Below are positions 16,184 to 24,581 of a DNA stretch of 64,000 nucleotides, piece by piece. This DNA comes from Nocardioides sambongensis. Its GTDB lineage: Bacteria > Actinomycetota > Actinomycetes > Propionibacteriales > Nocardioidaceae. The stretch's first letter is position 1. Each line of letters opens with the position of its first letter. The stretch spans positions 1,887,001 through 1,951,000 of the forward strand of contig NZ_CP041091.1 in assembly GCF_006494815.1 (NCBI RefSeq). The letters are read 5' to 3'. Under the pieces are notes generated by a model that worked only from the letters and a program-made list of their open reading frames with translations, was not told the DNA's origin and did not search any database. Made by a program: the position numbers and the translations under genes.

Positions 16184-17359
16184 ATGCCAGTGATCGTCGA
16201 ACCCGATGCGACCGCCATCGTCGACCTGCAGCGGGCACTGCCCACCGGATCGCACGCCGTCGGCACCGAGGACCGGCTCACCGCCTGGCTGGACCAGCAC
16301 CCGGACGAGTACGTCGTCGTGCTCGGGCCCAGCATCGCGCTGGACGCCGCGGTCGGCGTCGCCGAGGACCTGCGCATCCAGCGCCCCACCGTGAGCCTGG
16401 TGCTGGTCCGCGACGCGGTCGACACCGACGTGCTGACCCGGGCGATGCACGCCGGGGTGCGCGACGTCGTACGCGGCGACGACGAGAAGGCGCTCACGCT
16501 CGCCGTCGAGCGGGCTCACCAGCTCCACGCGGCGCTGCGCGGCCCCGCCGGCGCCCGCAGGCTCGGGCGCGTGGTCACGGTCTTCTCCCCCAAGGGCGGG
16601 GTCGGCAAGACCACCGCCTCGGTGAACCTCGCCCTCGCCCTCTCCGACGGCGGCGCCCGGAAGGTGTGCCTGGTCGACCTCGACCTGGCGTTCGGGGACG
16701 TCGCGATCACGATGCAGCTCTTCCCGACCCACTCCATCGAGCACGCGGTGGGCTCGGAGAGCGCGATCGACCTCGGGCTCCTCGAGGGCCTGCTGACCCG
16801 GCACGAGGACTCGCTGACGGTGCTGGCCGCCCCGTCCCACCCGGACGTCCGCGAGCGGATCACGCCGGCGCTGATCTCGCGCACGCTGCGCGCGCTGCGC
16901 GAGGGCTTCGACTACGTCGTCGTCGACACCTCGCCGTCGTTCGACGACGCGACGCTCACCGCCCTCGACGAGACCGACGAGTGCGTGGTGGTCGCCACCC
17001 TCGACGTACCCACGCTGAAGAACGTCAAGGTGGCGCTGGAGACGATGGATCTGCTCCGGATCGCCCGGGGCCACCGGCACCTGCTGCTGAACCGGGCCGA
17101 CGACGCGGTCGGGATCTCGGTGGAGAAGGTCGAGTCGATCCTCGGGATGCCGGTCGCAGCCCGGGTGGCCACGGCGATCGAGATCGCGGCGTCGACCAAC
17201 GCCGGCACGCCGATCGTGCTCGGTGCGCCGGACCACGTGGCGAGTCAGTCGTTCCGCGGCCTGGCGGGCCTGATGACCGGGCAGCCGGTGGAGGGCTCCG
17301 ACGCGAAGCCGGCCGACGAGGGCAGGTCCCGCGGCCTGTTCCGCCGCGGCAGGAACTGA
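16184..17359 (+). CDS. tadZ: CpaE/TadZ-like pilus assembly ATPase
   Basis: The 391-residue protein has an N-terminal receiver-like domain (about 1-115) without a clear phospho-acceptor Asp, then a MinD/ParA-type ATPase with Walker A FSPKGGVGKTT at about 134-144 and the switch segment FDYVVVDTSPSFDD. TadZ/CpaE proteins position the Tad machine in the cell. The stop overlaps the start of the tadA gene (TGATG). Confidence 0.9.
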   Translation: MPVIVEPDATAIVDLQRALPTGSHAVGTEDRLTAWLDQHPDEYVVVLGPSIALDAAVGVAEDLRIQRPTVSLVLVRDAVDTDVLTRAMHAGVRDVVRGDDEKALTLAVERAHQLHAALRGPAGARRLGRVVTVFSPKGGVGKTTASVNLALALSDGGARKVCLVDLDLAFGDVAITMQLFPTHSIEHAVGSESAIDLGLLEGLLTRHEDSLTVLAAPSHPDVRERITPALISRTLRALREGFDYVVVDTSPSFDDATLTALDETDECVVVATLDVPTLKNVKVALETMDLLRIARGHRHLLLNRADDAVGISVEKVESILGMPVAARVATAIEIAASTNAGTPIVLGAPDHVASQSFRGLAGLMTGQPVEGSDAKPADEGRSRGLFRRGRN

Positions 17360-18864
17360 TGGCCAGTCTGTCCGAACGCCTGGAGGCCGCCCGCCGCGAG
17401 GCGGAGCGGCAGGACCCGGGCGGCCAGGACCGCACGGAGTCGCGGGCGCAGGAGCCGGCGGCAGCCCCGAAGCACAGCTCCGCCGCCGCGGCGCCGACCG
17501 GCGGCCCGATCGCGAGTCGCTCCGCGGCCACCACCGCCGCTCCGGGGGCGTCGGCGCGGTCCGCGCAGCGGCGCGCGCTGAGCGCCGACACCGACCGGCT
17601 CGAGGAACTGAAGGCGCGGGTGCACGCCGAGCTGCTGCGCGAGCTCGGCCCCCGCCTCTACGACGCCGAGATGGAGCAGTCGGACCTCGAGGACCAGGTC
17701 CGCACGGTGCTCGCCGACGTGCTCGGCGCCCAGGACCGGCCGTTGAGCAACGCCGACCGGTCCCGGGTGACCAGCGAGATCACCGACGACATCCTCGGCT
17801 TCGGTCCGATCGACCCGATGCTGCGCGACCCGGAGATCTCCGAGGTGATGGTCAACGCCTACGACAGCATCTGGCTGGAGCGGCGCGGACGCCTGGTCAA
17901 GGCCGACGTGCACTTCACCGACGAGGCCCACCTGCGCCGCACCATCGACAAGATCGTGTCGCGGATCGGGCGCCGGGTCGACGAGTCCAGCCCGATGGTC
18001 GACGCGCGGCTTCCCGACGGCAGCCGCGTCAACGCGGTGATCCCGCCGCTGGCGATCGACGGCTCGGCGCTGACCATCCGCAAGTTCGCCGCGGACGCGC
18101 TGACCATCGAGGACCTGATCAACCTCGGGTCGCTGACCACGGCGACCGCCGACTTCCTCGCTGCCTGCGTGCGGGGACGGCTCAACATCGTGGTCTCCGG
18201 CGGCACCGGCGCGGGCAAGACGACCACGCTGAACGCGGTCTCCTCGTTCATCCCGACCGACGAGCGGATCGTCACGATCGAGGACGCGGCCGAGCTGCAG
18301 CTGGCCCAGGACCACGTGGTGCGGCTGGAGTCCCGTCCGTCCAACATCGAGGGACGCGGCGAGGTCTCGATCCGCGACCTGGTGCGCAACAGCCTGCGGA
18401 TGCGGCCCGACCGGATCGTGATCGGCGAGGTCCGCGACGCCTCCGCGCTCGACATGCTGCAGGCGATGAACACCGGGCACGACGGCTCGATCTGCACGCT
18501 GCACTCCAACGGCCCTCGCGACACCCTCTCCCGGCTGGAGACGATGGTGCTGATGGCGGGGATGGACCTGCCGATCAAGGCGGTGCGCGAGCAGATCTCG
18601 GCCGCGGTGGACCTGATCGTCCACCAGAACCGGTTCAAGGACGGCTCCCGCCGGATCACCCACATCACCGAGGTCGAGCGGATGGAGGGGGACGTGATCA
18701 CCCTCCAGGACATCTTCGTCTTCGACGGCTCCGCGGGGTACGACGAGAACGGCCGCGCGCTCGGTCGCCTCCGCCCGACCGGCCTGCGCCCGAAGTTCCT
18801 GGAGAAGCTCAGCTACGCGAACGTGCCGGTCGACCCCACGGTCTTCAGGACGGGCGCGTTGTGA
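17359..18864 (+). CDS. tadA: Tad pilus secretion ATPase TadA/CpaF
   Basis: The 501-residue protein has a low-complexity Ala/Ser-rich N-terminus (1-75) and an N-terminal docking domain (80-270). The RecA-like domain contains Walker A SGGTGAGKTTT at about 280-290, the Asp box TIEDAAELQL, Walker B RPDRIVIGEVRD and the His box NTGHDGSICTLHSN. It is the hexameric cytoplasmic motor that powers Flp pilin assembly and retraction. ATG 17359 overlaps the tadZ stop, and the gene end overlaps the next start by GTGA. Confidence 0.95.
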   Translation: MASLSERLEAARREAERQDPGGQDRTESRAQEPAAAPKHSSAAAAPTGGPIASRSAATTAAPGASARSAQRRALSADTDRLEELKARVHAELLRELGPRLYDAEMEQSDLEDQVRTVLADVLGAQDRPLSNADRSRVTSEITDDILGFGPIDPMLRDPEISEVMVNAYDSIWLERRGRLVKADVHFTDEAHLRRTIDKIVSRIGRRVDESSPMVDARLPDGSRVNAVIPPLAIDGSALTIRKFAADALTIEDLINLGSLTTATADFLAACVRGRLNIVVSGGTGAGKTTTLNAVSSFIPTDERIVTIEDAAELQLAQDHVVRLESRPSNIEGRGEVSIRDLVRNSLRMRPDRIVIGEVRDASALDMLQAMNTGHDGSICTLHSNGPRDTLSRLETMVLMAGMDLPIKAVREQISAAVDLIVHQNRFKDGSRRITHITEVERMEGDVITLQDIFVFDGSAGYDENGRALGRLRPTGLRPKFLEKLSYANVPVDPTVFRTGAL

Positions 18865-20777
18865 TCCGCCGCCTGGTGGCCGCGATCGGCTTCATCGTGG
18901 CGGCCGTGCTCATCGCCGGCCCCGGCCACGCCGCCGACGGGGAGGCGACGATCGCACACGCTGACTCCGACGGCGAGCGGCTCCGGGTGGTGGTCGACGT
19001 CCCGCCCGGCTCCTCCCCCGACCTGGACGGCGTCACCGCCTCCTTGGACGGCGTGCCGCTGGACGTCACCGCGACGCCGGCCGGCGAGGAGGGCGAGGTC
19101 CAGCGGACCGCGGTGCTCGCCATCGACACCAGCAACTCGATGCGCCGCAACGGCCGCTTCGCCGCGGCCCAGCGGGCGGCGCTGACCTATCTCGACGTGG
19201 TCCCCGACGACGTCGAGGTGGGCATCGTCACCTTCGACAGCGACGTGGAGGTGGCGCTCGAGCCGACCTCCGACCGGGAGGCCGCCCGGGCCGTGGTCGG
19301 CGGACTCGGACTGAGCCGGGACACCCTGCTCTACGACGGAGTGGCGACGGCGGTCGACCTGGCCGGCGACGCCGGCTCGCGGTCGCTGCTGGTCCTCTCC
19401 GACGGCGCCGACACCGGCAGCTCGGTGGGCCTGGACGAGCTCACCGAGCGGATCGGGGACGCCGACGTCGTGCTCGACGTGGTGTCGCTGGGCCAGCAGG
19501 GCGAGGCGCGGGCCGCGTTGGAAGCGATGGCGACCGCGGGCGACGGCCAGGTGCTGCCGGCGACCGAGCGCAGCCTCACCCTCGCGTTCCGGAAGGAGGC
19601 GGTGAGGCTGAGGGGGCAGGTGCAGGTGACCGCGCCGCTGCCGGCCGGCTTCGACGCCTCGACGGCCCAGGTGACGGTGACTCTGCCGACCGACGGTGAG
19701 GACCTCGTCGCGAGCACCCTCGCCCCGATCCAGCAGGTCGACGACGCGGGCACCGTGCCCCAGGCCGAGGCAGGAGACCCGACCGGGGGCTGGGTCGCTC
19801 CCCGCTGGGTGCTGGTCGCGGGGGTGACCACCGTCGGCACCGCGCTGCTGCTGGTCGGCATCCTGTTGATCCCCGGACGTCCGGCCCCGGCCAGCGTCGC
19901 CGACCGCGTCGCCGCCTACACCTCCGGGCGGCAGGCGCCCACCGGACGCACGGCCCCCGAGGAGCCGCGCGAATCCGTGCTGGCCCCGGTGCGGGCCGCC
20001 GCCGCCGGCCTGCTGGCCCGCAACCGCGGTCTCGACGAGCGGCTGAGCCGCCGGCTGACCAGCGCGGGAAGCGGTTTCAAGGCCTCGGAGTGGATCGTCC
20101 TCCAGGCCGGCTGCGCCGTGCTGGGCGCGCTGATCGGACTCCTGGTCGGCCAGGGCAACCTGCTGGTGGGCATCGTCTTCCTGGTGCTGGGACTGCTCGC
20201 TCCGGCCGGCTACCTGCAGCTGCGCACCGAGCGGCGCCGACGGGCCTTCGAGACCAACCTGCCCGAAGTGCTGCAGATCCTCTCCAGCGCCCTGGCCGCG
20301 GGACTCTCGCTGCCGCAGGCGGTCGACACCGTCGTACGGGAGGGACCGGAGCCGATCGCCTCGGAGTTCAAGCGGGTGCTGGTGGAGAACCGGATCGGCC
20401 TCTCCCTCGAGGACGCCTTCGACGGGGTGGCCGAGCGGTTCGACAGCTCCGACTTCGCCTGGGTGGTGATGGCGATCCGGATCCAGCGTCAGGTGGGTGG
20501 CAACCTGGCCGAGCTGCTGGTCACGGTCGCCGGGACCATGCGCGAGCGGCAGTACCTGCGCCGCCAGGTTCAGACCCTCTCGGCCGAGGGCCGGATGTCC
20601 GCGATCATCCTGTGCTCGCTGCCGCCGCTCTTCGCCCTGTTCCTGCTCGTCACCAACCCGGACTACCTGGCTCCGCTGGTCTCCGACGCCCGCGGCCTGA
20701 TCCTGCTGGTGGGCAGCGTGGTGTGGCTGACCCTCGGGGTGCTCTGGATGTCCCGGTTGATCAAGGTGGAGGTGTGA
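18861..20777 (+). CDS. tadB: VWA-TadB fusion: von Willebrand A domain joined to a type II/IV secretion F-domain platform protein
   Basis: The 638-residue protein has a signal peptide (1-24), then an extracytoplasmic von Willebrand A domain with a near-perfect MIDAS start (AIDTSNSMRRNG; the canonical form is DxSxS) and SDGADTGSS. A membrane helix (about 315-335) follows, then a complete TadB with helices near 410-450, the T2SSF domain (LPEVLQILSSALAAGLSLPQ) and C-terminal helices. Normal TadB proteins of ~300 residues lack the N-terminal VWA half. The fusion places a metal-dependent adhesion-like domain outside the membrane on the pilus platform. GTG 18861 overlaps the tadA stop. Confidence 0.88.
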   Translation: MIRRLVAAIGFIVAAVLIAGPGHAADGEATIAHADSDGERLRVVVDVPPGSSPDLDGVTASLDGVPLDVTATPAGEEGEVQRTAVLAIDTSNSMRRNGRFAAAQRAALTYLDVVPDDVEVGIVTFDSDVEVALEPTSDREAARAVVGGLGLSRDTLLYDGVATAVDLAGDAGSRSLLVLSDGADTGSSVGLDELTERIGDADVVLDVVSLGQQGEARAALEAMATAGDGQVLPATERSLTLAFRKEAVRLRGQVQVTAPLPAGFDASTAQVTVTLPTDGEDLVASTLAPIQQVDDAGTVPQAEAGDPTGGWVAPRWVLVAGVTTVGTALLLVGILLIPGRPAPASVADRVAAYTSGRQAPTGRTAPEEPRESVLAPVRAAAAGLLARNRGLDERLSRRLTSAGSGFKASEWIVLQAGCAVLGALIGLLVGQGNLLVGIVFLVLGLLAPAGYLQLRTERRRRAFETNLPEVLQILSSALAAGLSLPQAVDTVVREGPEPIASEFKRVLVENRIGLSLEDAFDGVAERFDSSDFAWVVMAIRIQRQVGGNLAELLVTVAGTMRERQYLRRQVQTLSAEGRMSAIILCSLPPLFALFLLVTNPDYLAPLVSDARGLILLVGSVVWLTLGVLWMSRLIKVEV

Positions 20778-20779
20778 CG

Positions 20780-21700
20780 ATGCTGCTCCTGCTCGCCTTC
20801 ACCCTCTTCCTGGCGGCCGCCGTCGCCGCGCTCGCCGCCTTCACCCGCGATCGGCCGTCCGCGGGGGTGGCACGCGCGCTGCAGAGCCTGGAGAGGTCCG
20901 GACACACCGCGGCCGACGTCGAGCCCGAGCTCGACCTGCCGTTCGCCGACCGCGTGCTGGCTCCCTTCCAGCGGCGCGCGCTGGCGGTCGGCCGCCGGAT
21001 CACCGGCGCCGACAAGACCGAGCGGATCCGGCACCAGCTCGACCTCGCCGGCAACCCGCGCGAGTGGTCCGTCGACCGTGTCGTGTCGCTGAAGGTGATG
21101 TCCGCCGTCGTCGTCCCGATCTGCGCCGTGGTCTACGGGCTGCTGCTCAGCGCCTCGGGCAGCTGGATGCTGCTGCTGGCGCTCGTCGGTGCCGTCGGCG
21201 GCTTCTTCGTGCCCGACATCTACCTGTTCAACGCCGCCTCCAAGCGCGCCGACCGGGTGCGCAAGGACCTCGCGGACGCGGTCGACCTGCTCACCATCAG
21301 CGTCGAGGCCGGCCTCGGTTTCGATGCCGCTGTGCAGCACGTGGCACGGCACACCGACGGACCGGTGGCCGAGGAGTTCTCCCGGGCCCTGCGCGAGATG
21401 CAGCTCGGCAAGAGCCGCGCGGAGGCGCTGCGCTCCATGGCCGGACGCAGCAACGTGGACGACCTGCACACCTTCGTCGCCGCCATGGTCCAGGCCGACA
21501 CCTTCGGCGTCTCGATCGGTCAGGTGCTGCGCGTCCAGTCGGCGGAGATCCGGCTCAAGCGGCGCCAGTACGCCGAGGAGCGTGCCCAGCAGGTCCCGGT
21601 GAAGATCATGGTCCCGCTCATCCTCTTCATTCTCCCCTGCCTCTTCGTCGTCGTCATGGGCCCCGCCGTGCTCAGCGCGATGGACGCCTTCAACCGCTGA
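20780..21700 (+). CDS. tadC: Tad platform protein TadC (T2SSF domain)
   Basis: The 306-residue protein starts with a membrane helix, has two central helices (about 95-140), the F-domain (LADAVDLLTISVEAGLGFDAAVQHV) and a C-terminal helix (PLILFILPCLFVVVMGPAVL). It pairs with TadB as the inner-membrane platform on which TadA acts. ATG 20780 is chosen because GGAGG lies 7 nt before it; GTG 20774, overlapping the tadB stop, is also possible. Confidence 0.92.
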   Translation: MLLLLAFTLFLAAAVAALAAFTRDRPSAGVARALQSLERSGHTAADVEPELDLPFADRVLAPFQRRALAVGRRITGADKTERIRHQLDLAGNPREWSVDRVVSLKVMSAVVVPICAVVYGLLLSASGSWMLLLALVGAVGGFFVPDIYLFNAASKRADRVRKDLADAVDLLTISVEAGLGFDAAVQHVARHTDGPVAEEFSRALREMQLGKSRAEALRSMAGRSNVDDLHTFVAAMVQADTFGVSIGQVLRVQSAEIRLKRRQYAEERAQQVPVKIMVPLILFILPCLFVVVMGPAVLSAMDAFNR

Positions 21701-21710
21701 GGAGCCCGGG

Positions 21711-23285
21711 GTGCCGAAACAGTTCATGCCGAACGACCAGGCGTACACGATCCTCGCCCTCGGCCGACTCTTCGCGCTGCTCGCGATCGGCGCCCCGACG
21801 CTCTGGTTCCGCCCACCCGAGGGTCTGCTCGCGCTGCTCGGCATCGCGATGGTCTGGACCTACCAGACGGTCGCCGCGATCCGGCGCGACCTGGACCTGA
21901 CGCTCCCTCCCCCGGTCGAGGCGGTCGCCGTCGGCATCGTCTGCGCGGTCGGCATGGAGTCCTCGCCGACGATCCTGGCCGCACTGGTGGTCCCACCGCT
22001 CTTCGCGACCCTCTCCCAGGGCCTGAAGGCGATCCCGCTGACCGTCGCGCTGGAGGTGATCGCCACCTGCGTGGTCGGCGTCACCTGGCAGGGCGCGCTC
22101 ACCAGCGAGGAGGTGGTCTCGGTCCTGACCTGGGCGATGGCGGGGGTCGGCCTCGGACTGGCGAGCGGATTCACCTTCGCCGCCGACCGTGCCGCGGCCG
22201 ACGAGCTGCGCCCCTACCACGAGGCGCAGGAGCTGATCCGGCAGCTGATCGACCTCTCCGGCAACCTGCGCTCCGGGCTCGACCCGGCCGCGCTCAGCGG
22301 AGAGCTGCTCGGCGTCCTCGGCGACCACCTGCCCACCCGGGCCGCCACGCTCTACGTCCCACGGGGCGACGGACTGACCCCGGTCGGCTCGCGCCCGGAG
22401 CCCACGGGGTCCGATGCCGCCGTCTGCGAGACCCGAGCCCTGGAGGCCTGGTCCCGCGGGGACGCCGTGGTCGAGGAGCGGGCGTTCGCCTTCGCGGTCA
22501 GCGACCACGCCGTGGTCGCGGGCCTGCTGGACCCCGACGGAGAGGTGGACCTCGACCCCGCGGTGATCGAGGACCTCCGGGAGCAGGTGGCGGCCCCCGC
22601 CGTACGCCTGGACACGGCGCTGCTGTTCACCCAGTTCCGCGATGCGGCCACCTCCGACGAGCGGCAGCGGCTGGCCCGGGAGATGCACGACGGCGTCGCG
22701 CAGGACATCGCCTCGCTCGGCTACATCGTGGACGCCCTGGCCGCGGGCGCGGCGAACGAGCAGCAGGCCCAGGCGTTCGCCACTCTGCGCGACCGGGTCA
22801 CCAAGGTGGTGGCCGAGGTGCGGCAGTCGGTGATGAACCTGCGCACCAGCATCGGCGAGAGCGAGAGCCTGGGCGCGGCGATCGGGGGCGTGGCACGACA
22901 CCTCTCCGAGGCCTCCGGCATCGCCATCCAGGTGCGGTTGGAGGAGCAGCCCACCAGGCTGCGGCCCGAGGTCGAGGCCGAGCTGTTCCGGATCGCCCAG
23001 GAGGCGATCAACAACGCCGTCAAGCACTCGCGCGCACAGACCATCGACGTGCTGTGCCGCGTCGCGCCGCCGGCCGCCACGATCACGGTGACCGACGACG
23101 GCGTGGGACTCCAGTCCGCCCGCACCGACTCGCACGGGCTGAAGATCATGCGCGAACGGGCACGCCTGATCGGCGCAGAGCTCGATGTGCGGGACAATGC
23201 CAGCCGGGGCATGACCGTCGCGGTCAGGCTCCGACCGTTGCACGAAGATCCCCCGGAACAACGCCAGGAGACCACACCCCGATGA
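21711..23285 (+). CDS. Sensor histidine kinase of the Tad locus
   Basis: The 524-residue protein has about six N-terminal membrane helices (residues 15-165), a GAF-like region (about 190-320), a DHp motif LAREMHDGVAQDIASLGYI with the phospho-accepting His, and a HATPase domain with QEAINNAVKHS and VTDDGVGL. It belongs to the HisKA_3 group that works with NarL-type regulators. It begins 10 nt after tadC and its stop overlaps the start of the response regulator gene (ATGA), so it is part of the pilus transcript. Confidence 0.9.
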   Translation: MPKQFMPNDQAYTILALGRLFALLAIGAPTLWFRPPEGLLALLGIAMVWTYQTVAAIRRDLDLTLPPPVEAVAVGIVCAVGMESSPTILAALVVPPLFATLSQGLKAIPLTVALEVIATCVVGVTWQGALTSEEVVSVLTWAMAGVGLGLASGFTFAADRAAADELRPYHEAQELIRQLIDLSGNLRSGLDPAALSGELLGVLGDHLPTRAATLYVPRGDGLTPVGSRPEPTGSDAAVCETRALEAWSRGDAVVEERAFAFAVSDHAVVAGLLDPDGEVDLDPAVIEDLREQVAAPAVRLDTALLFTQFRDAATSDERQRLAREMHDGVAQDIASLGYIVDALAAGAANEQQAQAFATLRDRVTKVVAEVRQSVMNLRTSIGESESLGAAIGGVARHLSEASGIAIQVRLEEQPTRLRPEVEAELFRIAQEAINNAVKHSRAQTIDVLCRVAPPAATITVTDDGVGLQSARTDSHGLKIMRERARLIGAELDVRDNASRGMTVAVRLRPLHEDPPEQRQETTPR

Positions 23286-23953
23286 GCGAGCAACCGATCA
23301 GCAGTGACCACGCCATCAATCTGGTGCTGATCGACGACCACGAGTTGATCCGCAACGGCCTCGGTGCCGTCATCGACCTGGAGTCCGACATGCACGTCGT
23401 GGCCACCGCGGCGACGGTGAGCGAGGGCATCGCCGCGGCGCGGGAGAACCGGGCCGACGTGGTCATCACCGACCTCCAGCTCCAGGACGGCACCGGCCTC
23501 GACGTGGTCCGCACCCTGCGCAAGGAGCGCGACGACGTGGGCCTGGTCGTGCTCACCATGCACTCCGGCGACGACCAGATCTTCGCGGCGATGCAGGCCG
23601 GCGCCTCCGGCTTCGTCGGGAAGGACGCTCCCGCGACCGAGGTGATCAAGGCAGCGCGCCACTCCTCGGTCTCCCCCAAGGCCTTCGTCTGCGCCGGCCT
23701 GGTCGGCGCGATGATGCGACGGCAGGGAGCGGAGTCCACCGCCTTGACCGAACGTGAGCACGAGGTGCTGCTCCTGCTGGCCGAGGGCCTGAACGCCGCC
23801 GCGATCGGCCAGCAGCTCTACTTGTCGGAGTCGACCACGAAGTCCCACATCGCCCGGATCTACCAGAAGCTCGGCGCCGCGAACCGCGCCCAGGCCCTGG
23901 TCACCGCGATGCGGATCGGGTTGCTTTCCATCGTCCAGCCGCCCGCACGGTGA
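23282..23953 (+). CDS. NarL/LuxR-type response regulator of the Tad locus
   Basis: The 223-residue protein has a full receiver (IDDHELIRNG, phospho-acceptor in VVITDLQLQDG, Lys in GFVGKDAP) and a LuxR helix-turn-helix (LTEREHEVLLLLAEGLNAAAIG and ESTTKSHIARIYQKLGA). Its gene overlaps that of the kinase. The next genes downstream are the two pilins, which have their own spacer, so control of pilin transcription is the natural guess. Confidence 0.92.
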   Translation: MSEQPISSDHAINLVLIDDHELIRNGLGAVIDLESDMHVVATAATVSEGIAAARENRADVVITDLQLQDGTGLDVVRTLRKERDDVGLVVLTMHSGDDQIFAAMQAGASGFVGKDAPATEVIKAARHSSVSPKAFVCAGLVGAMMRRQGAESTALTEREHEVLLLLAEGLNAAAIGQQLYLSESTTKSHIARIYQKLGAANRAQALVTAMRIGLLSIVQPPAR

Positions 23954-23965
23954 CCAACACGCCAT

Positions 23966-23983
23966 CTAGTCACAAAGAACTAG
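23966..23983. promoter_or_regulatory. AT-rich inverted repeat upstream of the pilin genes
   Basis: CTAGT (23966-23970) and ACTAG (23979-23983) flank CACAAAGA. This is the most AT-rich patch in the 145-nt spacer between the response regulator and the first pilin, and is a candidate regulator site for the pilin promoter. Confidence 0.3.
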
Positions 23984-24098
23984 GCAGAACGAGACGATCT
24001 CCCGTACCGTTCCCGCCGATCGCCCGCCAGAGTTGACGCCGACGGGGTCATGCGCCCCGGGGACAACACGCTTCATGCTCGTCGAAGGAGACCGCCCC

Positions 24099-24311
24099 AT
24101 GGTCCAGTACCTGCAGATCCTGCTCAACGCCCGGATGGCGAGGGCGGAGCAGCGCGGCGCCACCGCCGTCGAGTACGGACTCCTCGTCGCGCTGATCGCC
24201 GCCGTCATCATCGTCGCCGTGGTCGCACTGCGCGACCAGATCTCCGATGCTTTCCAAGACACCGCGGACAGCATCGAGGACCGCGGCAGCGGCGCCGATA
24301 CCCCCAAGTGA
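24099..24311 (+). CDS. flp: Flp family type IVb pilin 1
   Basis: The 70-residue protein has a 20-residue basic leader ending in EQRG and then the pilin signature ATAVEYGLLVALIAAVIIVAV, with the Gly/Ala cleavage site, Glu+5-type acid and following Tyr expected for Flp prepilins. A short polar tail (DQISDAFQDTADSIED) follows. ATG 24099 has AAGGAG (24085-24090) at 8 nt. It would be processed by a TadV-type prepilin peptidase, which is not in this window, and polymerised by TadABC. Confidence 0.93.
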   Translation: MVQYLQILLNARMARAEQRGATAVEYGLLVALIAAVIIVAVVALRDQISDAFQDTADSIEDRGSGADTPK

Positions 24312-24357
24312 GCCGTCCGACCCATGCATGCTCCCGACAGGTCTCGCGGCGAAGGCC

Positions 24358-24549
24358 ATGGCTAACCTGCGCCCGAGCGACCCGGACAACCGTCGCTGCC
24401 AACGCGGAGCGACGGCGACGGAGTATGCCCTGCTCGCCTTCTTCGTGGCCGCCGCGATCGTCCTGGTGGTGTTCACCTTCGGCGGCAAGGTGAGCGGACT
24501 CTTCGAGGAGGCCAACAGCAGCTGGGACAGCGCCACCTCGCAGGAGTAA
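24358..24549 (+). CDS. Flp family type IVb pilin-like protein 2
   Basis: The product has a leader ending in CQRG followed by ATATEYALLAFFVAAAIVLVVFTFGG and a short acidic tail (VSGLFEEANSSWDSATSQE), so it keeps the cleavage site, Glu and Tyr of Flp pilins but differs elsewhere from pilin 1. It could be a minor pilin or a second major one. ATG 24358 gives 63 residues; ATG 24328 would lengthen the leader by ten. Neither has a strong ribosome site, so translation may be lower than for pilin 1, 46 nt upstream. Confidence 0.8.
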   Translation: MANLRPSDPDNRRCQRGATATEYALLAFFVAAAIVLVVFTFGGKVSGLFEEANSSWDSATSQE

Positions 24550-24551
24550 CG

Positions 24552-24577
24552 CCCTCGCGCCACCCCCTCGCGCCACC
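24552..24577. repeat. Exact 13-bp tandem duplication
   Basis: CCCTCGCGCCACC occurs twice head to tail (24552-24564, 24565-24577) in the 32-nt spacer between the convergent pilin 2 and M48 protease genes. Confidence 0.9.
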
Positions 24578-24581
24578 AGGG

